Assembly: GCF_002838065.1 (NCBI RefSeq)
Contig: NZ_PIZU01000013.1
Location: 1-64,000 of the forward strand
Length of the DNA stretch: 64,000 nt
Direction of reading: 5' to 3'
From: Mycobacterium hubeiense
Lineage (GTDB): Bacteria; Actinomycetota; Actinomycetes; Mycobacteriales; Mycobacteriaceae
A program made the position numbers and the translations under genes. Shown one piece after another: positions 53,061 to 60,973 of the stretch (its first letter is position 1; each line of letters begins with the position of its first letter). The notes under the pieces were generated by a model. It made no database searches. It was not told where the DNA came from and saw only the letters and a program-made list of their open reading frames with translations.

Positions 53061-53518
53061 CAGAACACGAACCTGGCGATGAGTTCAGCGACCGCGGCGG
53101 GTTTCTCGACGCCGTCGATCTCCACGGTGTGGCGGACGGTCAGGTTGACGGTGTCGTCGGCGACCTTGGTGGCGTCCGCGAGCTCGGATCGCACCCGGAT
53201 GCGGCTGCCCGCGGTGACCGGCGCCAGGAAGCGGACCTTGTTCAGGCCGTAGTTGATGCCCATCTTCGCGTTCTCGACGCGGTAGTTGTCCTTGCTCACC
53301 CCGGGGATGAGCGACAGCGTGAGGAACCCGTGCGCGATCGTTGCGCCGTAAGGGCTCTCGGCTTTGGCTTTCTCGACGTCGACGTGGATCCACTGATGGT
53401 CCATCGTGACGTCGGCGAAGGCATCGATGCGGCTCTGGTCGATGTCGACCCAGCGGCTGACTCCGAGTTCGGCGCCGATCAGTGCGATCGCGTCGTCAAT
53501 GGATCCGATCGTCTTCAC
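53060..53518 (-). CDS. MaoC-like (R)-specific enoyl-CoA hydratase
   Basis: A 152-residue single hotdog hydratase with the catalytic dyad Asp40 and His45 in FADVTMDHQWIHVD and the overhang SPYGATIAHGFLTLSL. Hydrates trans-2-enoyl-CoA to the 3R-hydroxy form or the reverse. GTG at 53518 is chosen because GGGAG lies 5 bases upstream and the length then fits; the frame also has a GTG at 53539. First gene of the operon 50289-53518; divergent from the thiolase gene at 53625. A product of this hydratase could be substrate for the adjacent Ltp-like aldolase. Confidence 0.92.
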   Translation of the reverse strand: MKTIGSIDDAIALIGAELGVSRWVDIDQSRIDAFADVTMDHQWIHVDVEKAKAESPYGATIAHGFLTLSLIPGVSKDNYRVENAKMGINYGLNKVRFLAPVTAGSRIRVRSELADATKVADDTVNLTVRHTVEIDGVEKPAAVAELIARFVF

Positions 53519-53624
53519 TCGCGCTCCCGTCGTCGCCACCCGAAATACAGATATCTATTTAACGGTATAGACTGACCGAGCCCGCTGGGCAACCGGCCCG
53601 ACAACCGACGACCTTGGGAGACAC

Positions 53625-54809
53625 ATGCCCACCACGTCCCGCGCAGCGATCGTCGCCGCCGCCCGAACACCAATCGGCACGGCGCGTAAGGGCACGCTGG
53701 CCAACATGCCCGCCATCGAACTGGCCAAACCCGTAGTGTCAGCCGTCATCGAGCGCTCTGGCCTGGACGGCGCCGACTTCGACGACTTCGTCCTGGCCGA
53801 GAGCATGCAGGGCGGCGGGGACAGTGCCCGCTACATCGCGGTGGCTAACGGCCTGATCAACGTTCCCGGCCTCGCCGTCAATCGCCAGTGCGCGTCGAGT
53901 CTGTCCGCCATCGCGGTGGGCGCGGGGCAGATCGCCGCCGGGATGAGCCGCGCGATCCTGGCCGGTGGGATGGAGTCGCTATCGACCGCGCCGATCATGC
54001 AAAAGAGAAAGCCGTTCACCTCCGGTAAGTCCGCCGAGGACTACGTGCAGTGGTTCCCCGAATCGCATCCACCGACCGCAGAAGCGCCCGCGATGGACAT
54101 GTCCATCACCGTCGCACACAACTGCAACATCCAGTTCGGGATCACCCGCGAGGATCAGGACGAGTGGGCACTGCGAAGCCATCAGCGTGCGATCAAGGCC
54201 ATCGACGCCGGGTCGTTCGCCGACGAAATCATCCCCATCGAGGTGCCTCAAGCCGACGGGTCGACGATCACGTTCGCCGAAGACGAGCATCCGCGGCGCG
54301 GCAGTTCAATGGAATCGCTTGCCGGACTGAAGGTGCTGCATCCCGAGATCGAAGGCTTCACCGTGACTGCCGGGAATTCGTCGGGCATCAACGATGCGGC
54401 GGCGGTCGTCGCACTCGCATCGCCTGACACTAAGCAAAACGTGTTGGCCCACGTGCTGTCCTGGACGCAGGTCGGACTCGACCCGACCCGCACGGGCAGC
54501 GGACCGATCAAGGCGATTCCGAAGGCGCTGGAGCTGGCAGGCCGCAAGCTCGAGGACGTCGCCCTGTTCGAGATCAACGAGGCCTTTGCCGCTCAAGCCG
54601 TCGCGTGCACCCGAGAACTCGGACTCGACGAGGAGATCGTGAACGTCTATGGCTCCGGTATCAGCCTGGGCCATCCGATCGCCGCCACGGGCGCGCGCAT
54701 GGTCACCTCGGCGATCTACGAATTGCGCAGGCGCGGAGGCGGAATCGGCGTGCTGTCGATGTGCGCAGGCGGCGGAATGGGTGCGGCGATGGTCATTGAG
54801 GTGGCATGA
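53625..54809 (+). CDS. Acetyl-CoA acyltransferase (true thiolase, FadA-like)
   Basis: A 394-residue catalytically complete thiolase: nucleophile Cys89 in NRQCASSLSAIA, His350 in GISLGHPIAATGA and Cys380 in SMCAGGGMGAA. It cleaves 3-ketoacyl-CoA to acetyl- or propionyl-CoA and a shortened acyl-CoA. It contrasts with the four Cys-less Ltp-like paralogs in the window. ATG at 53625 has GGGAG about 8 bases upstream. Linked to a DUF35 gene one base downstream, which is unusual for a true thiolase. Confidence 0.94.
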   Translation: MPTTSRAAIVAAARTPIGTARKGTLANMPAIELAKPVVSAVIERSGLDGADFDDFVLAESMQGGGDSARYIAVANGLINVPGLAVNRQCASSLSAIAVGAGQIAAGMSRAILAGGMESLSTAPIMQKRKPFTSGKSAEDYVQWFPESHPPTAEAPAMDMSITVAHNCNIQFGITREDQDEWALRSHQRAIKAIDAGSFADEIIPIEVPQADGSTITFAEDEHPRRGSSMESLAGLKVLHPEIEGFTVTAGNSSGINDAAAVVALASPDTKQNVLAHVLSWTQVGLDPTRTGSGPIKAIPKALELAGRKLEDVALFEINEAFAAQAVACTRELGLDEEIVNVYGSGISLGHPIAATGARMVTSAIYELRRRGGGIGVLSMCAGGGMGAAMVIEVA

Positions 54810-54810
54810 G

Positions 54811-55236
54811 ATGACGAACCTCATTGCGGACGGACTCTTCCGGGTCGACGGCGACCGCGCGGTGCTGCGTGGGTCTCGGCGGCGCAGCACCGGTGTCGTC
54901 AAGTTCCCAGCGGAGCGTCCGGAACTATTTGACGGAAGCCCGGACATCCAGTCAGACATCGAACCGATCGAGCTGTCCACGGAGGGAACGCTTTACACGT
55001 TCACCACGCAGGAGTTTGCCCCCCCACTGCCGTACAAGGGCAGCCGGGATCCCAAGACATTCCGGCCCTACATCGTCGGCTACATCGAGCTTGCCGAGGG
55101 CGTACTGGTGGAGTCGCTCATCATCGACGCGGCCGCAGCCGACCTGCAGATCGGCCAGCGGATGGTGTCAGCGACCACCACGCTGGAAACCGAAGCCGGC
55201 GAATCGTTTCTCACGTACGCGTTCCGCCCCGCATAG
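54811..55236 (+). CDS. DUF35-like OB-fold protein lacking the zinc ribbon
   Basis: A 141-residue protein with the DUF35 OB-fold half (TLYTFTTQEFAPPLPYKG and FRPYIVGYIELAEGVLVESL) but without the four Cys of the usual zinc ribbon; the corresponding N-terminal stretch GVVKFPAERPELF retains only its spacing. ATG one base after the thiolase stop. It may bind acyl-CoA for the preceding thiolase, or serve the divergent Ltp-like protein at 51849. Loss of the ribbon is visible; consequences are unknown. Confidence 0.82.
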   Translation: MTNLIADGLFRVDGDRAVLRGSRRRSTGVVKFPAERPELFDGSPDIQSDIEPIELSTEGTLYTFTTQEFAPPLPYKGSRDPKTFRPYIVGYIELAEGVLVESLIIDAAAADLQIGQRMVSATTTLETEAGESFLTYAFRPA

Positions 55237-55245
55237 CATCAGCCT

Positions 55246-56262
55246 GTGACCGACCTGGGCATGCCGGAGTTCGCGCTGCATCCGCTGCACGGCATCCACG
55301 AACCCACGAGCGCGACACCGAAGCGCCGTCCGCGGTCGGTGCGCCGCACGACATCAATCGACATGACGCGCGACGTGGGGTCGCTGGATCCGGTGTATCT
55401 CAACGGACGCGGACGCGACTTGTGGACCGCCTACGACGGAGCCGCAACAGAGATCGCCACGGCCGGCATATCGGCGACCATCGAGATGGTGGCTCGCGTC
55501 GTCCGGCATGTCGAGGTCACGCCGCCGGTAGAGACGGTCGCCCACCTGTGCGGCGCACCGGCGATGAGCGGGTTTCGTGCCGCGGCCGACAAGGCGGCAC
55601 CAGAGCTTCGGGCGGCGCGTGACCTCCGGTACACCCTGCTTGACGACGTGCCCGTCGCGACGCTGATCTCCGGGCATGCACTGTCGGCTTCCGGCGTTCT
55701 CGGGGAGTTCACGAGGTCGGGGTACCTGCCGGTGGCCGACCAGTGTGCGGGATTCGCGAGCGGCGGGATGTTGATGACTTCGTTCGAGCGAGGTGATCCT
55801 GCGGTCGTGACCGGCCCGGTCGCGCCGAAACTCGACGATGACGATGACCCGTACGCCTGGCACCAGATGCCACCGCTGTCATTACACGCGATGCGCCGGC
55901 GGCGACGTCTGGACGTTTATGACGCAGGACCCACTCATGCAGGTATCGATGCCATGTTCCGCGATACATATGTGCGCGCCGACGGTGCCGAGACGATCAT
56001 CCACGAATACACGTTGACCGCGACGGTGGACACGGACAGCGGGTTCATCGTCGCATCGGAGGCCACGCCGCGGGTTCTGCCATGGCGGGAGTGCCCTGGC
56101 GCCGTCGCCAGTGCATCGAGGATTACTGGAATGGCATTGTCGGAGTTGCACTTCCGCGTTCGTCAGGAGCTGACCGGTACCAGCACGTGCACTCACCTCA
56201 ACGATCTACTGCGCAGCGTCGCCGACGCCGAGGCGCTGATCGATGTGGTGCGCGGCGACTAG
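55246..56262 (+). CDS. DUF2889 family protein
   Basis: A 338-residue protein matching DUF2889: an N-terminal RRTTSIDMTRDVG-type strand region, a mid region ending RRRRLDVYDAGP, and the C-terminal TCTHLNDLLRSVADAE signature. Members are found near CoA-catabolic genes in actinobacteria and proteobacteria but their reaction is unknown. GTG start 9 bases after the DUF35 stop. The conserved His/Asn/Asp of CTHLND may be catalytic or metal-binding; this is speculation. Last gene of the plus-strand thiolase operon. Confidence 0.8.
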   Translation: MTDLGMPEFALHPLHGIHEPTSATPKRRPRSVRRTTSIDMTRDVGSLDPVYLNGRGRDLWTAYDGAATEIATAGISATIEMVARVVRHVEVTPPVETVAHLCGAPAMSGFRAAADKAAPELRAARDLRYTLLDDVPVATLISGHALSASGVLGEFTRSGYLPVADQCAGFASGGMLMTSFERGDPAVVTGPVAPKLDDDDDPYAWHQMPPLSLHAMRRRRRLDVYDAGPTHAGIDAMFRDTYVRADGAETIIHEYTLTATVDTDSGFIVASEATPRVLPWRECPGAVASASRITGMALSELHFRVRQELTGTSTCTHLNDLLRSVADAEALIDVVRGD

Positions 56263-56426
56263 CTCCCGACCTCAGGGCACCAGGGCCGAGGGCTCCCCAA
56301 AGACCAACCGAACCACGATGGTCGGCGTGATCAGGAATAGCCCAGCGCTTGACGTTTAATGTCGACGACTCGCGCACCCATGTGCGCAGCGATCCAGTCC
56401 GAGATGATGCCTTTCTGCGCTAATGG

Positions 56427-57434
56427 TCAATGGACGCTTGCCGACGCCGGTTCGAAAGCGGCCGCCTCGGAGTCGGGATAGAAGCTGCGCGCCCAGGTAC
56501 GTAACTTCTTGAAGCCGGCGGCTTCCGAGGTGGCCAGACCCGGCGGATCCATGTAGATCTGGTGTTCCCAGATCGCGATGTCGTCCGGCAATGCCGTCTG
56601 CGCTGCTTTCAGACGTTCGTCGTAATTGCCGCTCGCCTCGTCAATCCAGTAGGTGGAGAAGATGTCTGACGTCGTATCGTCGACCGGAGTGGCGCAAATA
56701 GCGATGACCCGGAACCCCTCGCGGGTGTGCTCGCCGTTGAACGAAATGCCGATGCCAGACCAATAGATCTCCAACGTGTTCTTGGTTTCTCCCGGTTGGT
56801 CGACTCCGTCGCTCCACCTGCGGCCGAAGCCGACCTTCGCCGACCAGGTCACGTCGTCGACGTCCTCACGCAGCACGGTGGGACTGACGGGCGTCTTGTG
56901 AACGAACCGGAAGTGATGCGGGTCGACGGCATTCTCGGCGATCACCTGAGGATGGACATGGATGCCGGGGAACTTGATGCGCGCTTCGGGCCCAACGGGC
57001 ATGTAGTCGCGATCGCGGATGTGGTCCCCAAGCACCCGCAACCCGTCGGGCACCTCCCACATTGGCGGGCGACGCGCCGCGTCGTGCCAGATGTAGATGG
57101 ACTCATTGCGTTCGGTCACCGGCCAGGACCGCACCTTGCGCCCCCGGTTGGGACGGCTCTCGTAGGGAATGCGGACGTTACGTCCTTCCCCGTTCCACAC
57201 CCAGCCGTGGAAGGGGCACTGGATACCGTCCTCGACGACGCATCCGCCCCTGGACAGGTTGGCCCCCAGGTGCTGGCAGTGCGCGTTGAGCACGTGGACC
57301 GCCCCCTGCAGATCGCGAAACGCGACGAGTTCGACCCCGAAATAGCGAAGGGGTAAGACGTCGCCATCGGCAAGATCGGCACTCCATGCGACTTGAAACC
57401 ATCCAGTCGGCTGCATGCTGGGCAGGCCCTTCAT
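56427..57434 (-). CDS. KshA-like Rieske non-heme iron oxygenase
   Basis: A 335-residue Rieske oxygenase of the 3-ketosteroid 9alpha-hydroxylase group. Rieske ligands are C53, H55, C73 and H76 (HCQHLGAN and CPFHGWVW); the mononuclear iron site has Asp171, His173/174 and His179 in NAVDPHHFRFVH. The C-terminal IWEHQIYMDPP and KKLRTWARSFY match KshA-type enzymes. A monooxygenase needing an external reductase. ATG at 57434 has GGGAG about 6 bases upstream. Divergent from TetR 57555, with a GGGAA-N5-TTCCC operator 53 bp upstream. Substrate could be a steroid, terpenoid or aromatic. Confidence 0.92.
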   Translation of the reverse strand: MKGLPSMQPTGWFQVAWSADLADGDVLPLRYFGVELVAFRDLQGAVHVLNAHCQHLGANLSRGGCVVEDGIQCPFHGWVWNGEGRNVRIPYESRPNRGRKVRSWPVTERNESIYIWHDAARRPPMWEVPDGLRVLGDHIRDRDYMPVGPEARIKFPGIHVHPQVIAENAVDPHHFRFVHKTPVSPTVLREDVDDVTWSAKVGFGRRWSDGVDQPGETKNTLEIYWSGIGISFNGEHTREGFRVIAICATPVDDTTSDIFSTYWIDEASGNYDERLKAAQTALPDDIAIWEHQIYMDPPGLATSEAAGFKKLRTWARSFYPDSEAAAFEPASASVH

Positions 57435-57486
57435 ACTCACTCCCTGACGTAGCGCACTTCTTGTAACGCATGACACTCACACTAAT

Positions 57487-57501
57487 GGGAATGGCGTTCC
57501 C
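57487..57501. promoter_or_regulatory. GGGAA-N5-TTCCC operator, copy 1
   Basis: GGGAATGGCGTTCCC, a palindrome with perfect 5-bp arms, lies 53 bp upstream of the Rieske oxygenase ATG and 36 bp from copy 2. The position suits repression of the oxygenase gene by the divergent TetR. Confidence 0.65.
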
Positions 57502-57522
57502 ACACAATACGCGTGCTAATTT

Positions 57523-57537
57523 GGGAACAGTATTCCC
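57523..57537. promoter_or_regulatory. GGGAA-N5-TTCCC operator, copy 2
   Basis: GGGAACAGTATTCCC lies 17 bp before the TetR ATG, a place for autorepression. It matches copy 3 at 58209 in 14 of 15 bases. Confidence 0.7.
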
Positions 57538-57554
57538 GGAATATGGAGCACAAA

Positions 57555-58202
57555 ATGGGCAGCGATGGTCGCCAGTCGGAGCGTGATGCGATCATGCGGG
57601 CCGCGTACCGGCTGATCAGCCAGGGCGGCTCGTCGACGGGGACGACCACGTCGATCGAGAACATCTTGCGCGCCGCCGGCGTGAACCGACGGATCTTCTA
57701 TCGGCATTTCTCCTGCAAGGACGACCTGATCATCGCGATGCAGGAGTGGGCCGGCGACCTGATCCTGACCGCTCTGCAGAAGGCAGTAGCCGCCGCCGAC
57801 ACGCCTGCCGCCGCGGTCGCCGCGTGGATCGAGAACTACCTGAGTATCGGCTGGGACGAGACGCGATTTCGCGACGCCTTGGCCTTCATGTCGGCGGACG
57901 TCACCGGAGCGCCCGGCATCGCTACGGCGTTGGAGGCCACCTACGCCCGGCACCGAGAAGTGCTCACCGACGTGTTGGCCGCGGGTCTCGCCGACGGCAG
58001 TCTGCCCAACGCACGCCCCGAACTCGATTCGTTCGCGATTCACGCTGTGGCCGTGCGTCACCTCGAAGCACGCATCCGAGGCCGCGTGGACACCGATTTC
58101 CATGAGGTGCGCAACCAGGTGGTCACATTGATGTTGACCGGACTCTCGGCCCCGGCGGTACATCCGGACCTCGTCGGGAATGGCGTTGCAGAAAATGCCT
58201 GA
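57555..58202 (+). CDS. TetR family transcriptional regulator
   Basis: A 215-residue TetR protein. The helix-turn-helix is at about residues 10-58, with SIENILRAAGVNRRIFYRHF as its second half; the remainder is a helical sensor domain. ATG at 57555 has GGAG 6 bases upstream; ATG at 57543 would overlap that site. It is bracketed by palindromes GGGAA-N5-TTCCC at 57487, 57523 and 58209. Divergent from the KshA-like oxygenase gene, which it probably represses together with itself. Confidence 0.92.
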   Translation: MGSDGRQSERDAIMRAAYRLISQGGSSTGTTTSIENILRAAGVNRRIFYRHFSCKDDLIIAMQEWAGDLILTALQKAVAAADTPAAAVAAWIENYLSIGWDETRFRDALAFMSADVTGAPGIATALEATYARHREVLTDVLAAGLADGSLPNARPELDSFAIHAVAVRHLEARIRGRVDTDFHEVRNQVVTLMLTGLSAPAVHPDLVGNGVAENA

Positions 58203-58208
58203 TTTCTT

Positions 58209-58223
58209 GGGAATAGTATTCCC
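58209..58223. promoter_or_regulatory. GGGAA-N5-TTCCC operator, copy 3 (downstream of tetR)
   Basis: GGGAATAGTATTCCC lies 6 bp after the TetR stop, in a 99-bp gap between convergent regulators, where no promoter is expected. A half copy GGGAATGGCGTT lies just before, at 58176-58187, inside the gene. The site may allow DNA looping with copies 1 and 2 or be a relic of a duplicated promoter. Confidence 0.6.
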
Positions 58224-58301
58224 GGAGCAACGTCATCAGGACCTTCGCATGAAATAGCCGATCGGACCTCGGGCACTGTCGCGGCGCGTCGAGCGAAACG
58301 A

Positions 58302-58913
58302 TCACGACGCGGACGGTGTCGTCATCGCCACAATCATCTCGGCGACGACGGCGATCATCTCGTCGCGGTCGACGGCTACGGTCTGCCGGTGCACCGTGTG
58401 CCAAGCCCGGTCCAGCAGGCCCATCACCGCGACGCCGATGACCTCCGGTGAGTGCGCCCCGTCGCCGGCGATAGCCTGTCCGAGCTTCCACGATGCCCGA
58501 GTCACCATGCGGTTACGCGAGTTTCGGAACTCCTCGTCGTCGGGCGCGGAGTGCGCCGACGCCAGCACGAAGGCGCCGTGGTGGTCCATGTAGTCGAAGT
58601 AATGACCAACCCAAGTCCGAATATCGGCCGGACCGAACGGTTCTCGAGCATTGGCCCACTCGGCGATGACGGCCAGCGCGTCGTGATAGGCAGTCTTGCC
58701 GAGGACGTTGAAGATCTCCCGCTTGTCCTTGAAGTAGGTGTAAAAGCCAGCGCGGGAGATACCGCATGCCTCGGTAATCGCGTTGATCGGCGTACCGGCG
58801 TACCCGCGTTCCAAAAACAGGCGGCGACTGGCCTCGAGGATCGCCGAGCGGGTGCGCTCACCGCGGCTGACGTCGGGTTGGGGTGCAACACGAACGCCCG
58901 AAGTCAACGTCAT
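58302..58913 (-). CDS. TetR family transcriptional regulator
   Basis: A 203-residue TetR protein with the helix-turn-helix at about residues 22-68 (LERGYAGTPINAITEACGIS with FYTYFKDKREIF) and a C-terminal sensor domain. The ATG has no ribosome-binding site; a TATAGT -10 box (58920-58925 on the minus strand) ends 6 bases before it, so the transcript is probably leaderless. TGAC-N6-GTCA copies at 58928 and 58995 fill the divergent region with the amidohydrolase gene, making this the best candidate for the protein that binds that motif. Confidence 0.92.
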   Translation of the reverse strand: MTLTSGVRVAPQPDVSRGERTRSAILEASRRLFLERGYAGTPINAITEACGISRAGFYTYFKDKREIFNVLGKTAYHDALAVIAEWANAREPFGPADIRTWVGHYFDYMDHHGAFVLASAHSAPDDEEFRNSRNRMVTRASWKLGQAIAGDGAHSPEVIGVAVMGLLDRAWHTVHRQTVAVDRDEMIAVVAEMIVAMTTPSAS

Positions 58914-58927
58914 GGCGCGACTATATG

Positions 58928-58941
58928 TGACAGTAGCGTCA
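58928..58941. promoter_or_regulatory. TGAC-N6-GTCA operator at the tetR promoter
   Basis: TGACAGTAGCGTCA lies directly upstream of the -10 box of the TetR gene at 58302-58913. Its extended form GTGAC-N6-GTCAAG is also present, inverted, at 58995-59008. Confidence 0.6.
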
Positions 58942-58994
58942 AGTGCAATCTAGCGACGTAATTTGCTCTGTATATGTGGATATCGGCTTGTACT

Positions 58995-59008
58995 TGACAC
59001 AATCGTCA
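58995..59008. promoter_or_regulatory. TGAC-N6-GTCA operator at the amidohydrolase promoter
   Basis: TGACACAATCGTCA, preceded by T to give TTGACA, lies 54 bp upstream of the amidohydrolase ATG and 67 bp from the copy at 58928. The pair makes this divergent region the best-furnished example of the motif. Confidence 0.6.
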
Positions 59009-59061
59009 CGTTGAGCGAAGCTCGTACCAAGCCCGATGAAAGAGCAGCGAGAGGCACACCG

Positions 59062-60291
59062 ATGACGCAGTTCACCGAGGCACCGATCTTCGATGCCGAT
59101 CAGCACATGTACGAGACCCCTGATGCGCTGACGAAGTTCCTGCCCGAGAAGTTCAAGTCGAAGGTGCAGTTCGTGCAGATCGGCAGGCATACCCGCATCG
59201 CCATCCGTAACAAAATCAACGACTACATGCCGAACCCGACGTTCGAACGCGTCGCCGCACCCGGCGCGCACGAGAAGTTCTACGCCGGCCAGAACGCCGA
59301 GGGCCTGTCGATGCGGGAGATGTCGGGCCGTGGCATCGACACGCCGCCCGGCGCGCGCAACCCTGAGGACCGGATTGCCGAACTCGACCGCCAAGGCGTC
59401 GACGCATGCCTGAACTACCCCACGCTGGCCAACCTCGTCGAGCACGCCTCCGCGGAGGATCCCGACCTGACCGTGGCCATCATCCACGCGCTGAACCAGT
59501 GGATGCTCGAACATTGGGGCTTCACCTACGCCAACCGGATCTACTCGACACCGGTGCTCACTCTGGGCCTTGTCGACGAGGCGCGTCGCGAGCTGGAGTA
59601 CATCCTGGACAACGGCGCCAAGGTCGCGCTGATCAAGCCGGCGCCGGTGTTTGGCTACAAGGGCTGGCGCTCACCGGCCCTGCCCGAGTTCGATCCGTTC
59701 TGGCGTGACGTCGAGGACGCCGGTTTGCCGATCGTGTTGCACGCGAGCCAGCCTCCACTGCAGGAGTACATCGAAAAGTGGGAGCCCGCAGACACCGCCA
59801 ACGCATTTGAAATGTCCGCGTTCAAGTGGACGGCGTTGGGCCACCGCGAGATCGCCGACATGGTCACCAGTTTGATCTGCCACGGCACTCTGACGAGGTT
59901 CCCGAAGCTGCGCATCGCCAGCGTGGAGAACGGCAGTGCGTGGATCAAGCCGCTGTTCGATGACCTCGAGATGACCTACAAAAAGATGCCGCAGAACTTC
60001 CTTGAGCATCCGCACGACGTGTTCCGTCGCAACTGCTGGGTCAGCCCGTTCTGGGAAGGCAAGGTCGCCGACGTCGTTGAGACCGTCGGCTGGGACAAGG
60101 TGATGTTCGGTTCCGATTGGCCGCATCCCGAGGGCCTGGCGGAGCCCAAGCGCTACTGGAAATACGCCGAAGGCATGGACAAGCGGCGCACCTACGACTT
60201 CATGGGTGACAACACGCGGCGCTTCATGGGCCTGCCGATCGCCAACCCCGATCCGGACGCCGTCAAGCCGCCGGCTCTCGTGAACGCTTGA
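59062..60291 (+). CDS. Amidohydrolase family 2 protein (ACMSD-like)
   Basis: A 409-residue metal-dependent amidohydrolase-2 protein. Metal motifs: IFDADQHMYETP at the N terminus, His in PIVLHASQPP and Asp in MFGSDWPHPEGLAEP. Related to the proteins at 3573 and 46550 but more divergent. ATG at 59062 has GAGAGG about 10 bases upstream; the frame is open to 58963 but without a ribosome-binding site. First of three plus-strand genes and divergent from a TetR gene. Likely hydrolysis or decarboxylation of a ring-derived acid. Confidence 0.9.
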   Translation: MTQFTEAPIFDADQHMYETPDALTKFLPEKFKSKVQFVQIGRHTRIAIRNKINDYMPNPTFERVAAPGAHEKFYAGQNAEGLSMREMSGRGIDTPPGARNPEDRIAELDRQGVDACLNYPTLANLVEHASAEDPDLTVAIIHALNQWMLEHWGFTYANRIYSTPVLTLGLVDEARRELEYILDNGAKVALIKPAPVFGYKGWRSPALPEFDPFWRDVEDAGLPIVLHASQPPLQEYIEKWEPADTANAFEMSAFKWTALGHREIADMVTSLICHGTLTRFPKLRIASVENGSAWIKPLFDDLEMTYKKMPQNFLEHPHDVFRRNCWVSPFWEGKVADVVETVGWDKVMFGSDWPHPEGLAEPKRYWKYAEGMDKRRTYDFMGDNTRRFMGLPIANPDPDAVKPPALVNA

Positions 60292-60317
60292 CGCCTGCGT
60301 CGATGACGGAAATGTGA

Positions 60318-60956
60318 ATGCGTGTCACGGTGTTTGGCGCGACCGGCCAGATCGGCCGCTTGGTCGTCGCCGAACTGCTGGCTGCTGGCCACGACGTCAC
60401 CGCTTACGTTCGTGATCCCTGCAAGCTGCAAGTCGCCGATCTGCATCTGACCGTCGTAACCGGCGAGCTGTCGGACGCCGAGGCAATTCAACAGGCAGTG
60501 CACGGCGCAGATGCGGTGATCAGTGCGCTCGGCCCTGCCCTGAACCGCAAGGCGAAGGGCACGCCGGTTACCGACGGTACGAGAAACATCGTCGCCGCCA
60601 TGCAGGCCGAGGGCGTCAGACGATACATCGGCCTGGCGACGCCGTCAGTGCCCGACAAGCGCGACAAGCCGACGCTCAAGGCCAGGATCCTGCCCGTCAT
60701 CGCCGGAACCCTGTTCCCCAATGGGCTGCGCGAAATCGTCGGCATGACGAAGGCGGTCACCAACTCGGATCTGGACTGGACCATCGCGCGCATCACGAGT
60801 CCGAACAACACAAAGCCGAAAGGCACTCAGCGCGTGGGCTTTCTCGGCCGCGACAAGGTTGGTTCGGCGATGTCGCGGGCCGACATCGCCGCGTTTCTCG
60901 TGGCCCAACTCAACGACAAGACGTTCTCGCGGGCGGCGCCGGCAATCAGCAACTGA
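60318..60956 (+). CDS. NmrA-like NAD(P)-binding protein
   Basis: A 212-residue atypical SDR with an N-terminal Rossmann motif VTVFGATGQIGRLVVAEL, DAVISALGPAL and a C-terminal region DLDWTIARITSPNN typical of the NmrA/SDR_a5 group (biliverdin reductase B or flavin reductase-like). It probably reduces a small substrate or senses redox state. It lies 26 bases after the amidohydrolase gene and 17 before the crotonase gene, in the same operon. Confidence 0.88.
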   Translation: MRVTVFGATGQIGRLVVAELLAAGHDVTAYVRDPCKLQVADLHLTVVTGELSDAEAIQQAVHGADAVISALGPALNRKAKGTPVTDGTRNIVAAMQAEGVRRYIGLATPSVPDKRDKPTLKARILPVIAGTLFPNGLREIVGMTKAVTNSDLDWTIARITSPNNTKPKGTQRVGFLGRDKVGSAMSRADIAAFLVAQLNDKTFSRAAPAISN

Positions 60957-60973
60957 CCGCCAAGGAGGTCGCG

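Noticed and set aside
56350..56364. TGACGTTTAATGTCG as another regulon site
   Set aside because: Spacer is 7 and the right arm is GTCG, so it does not fit TGAC-N6-GTCA.
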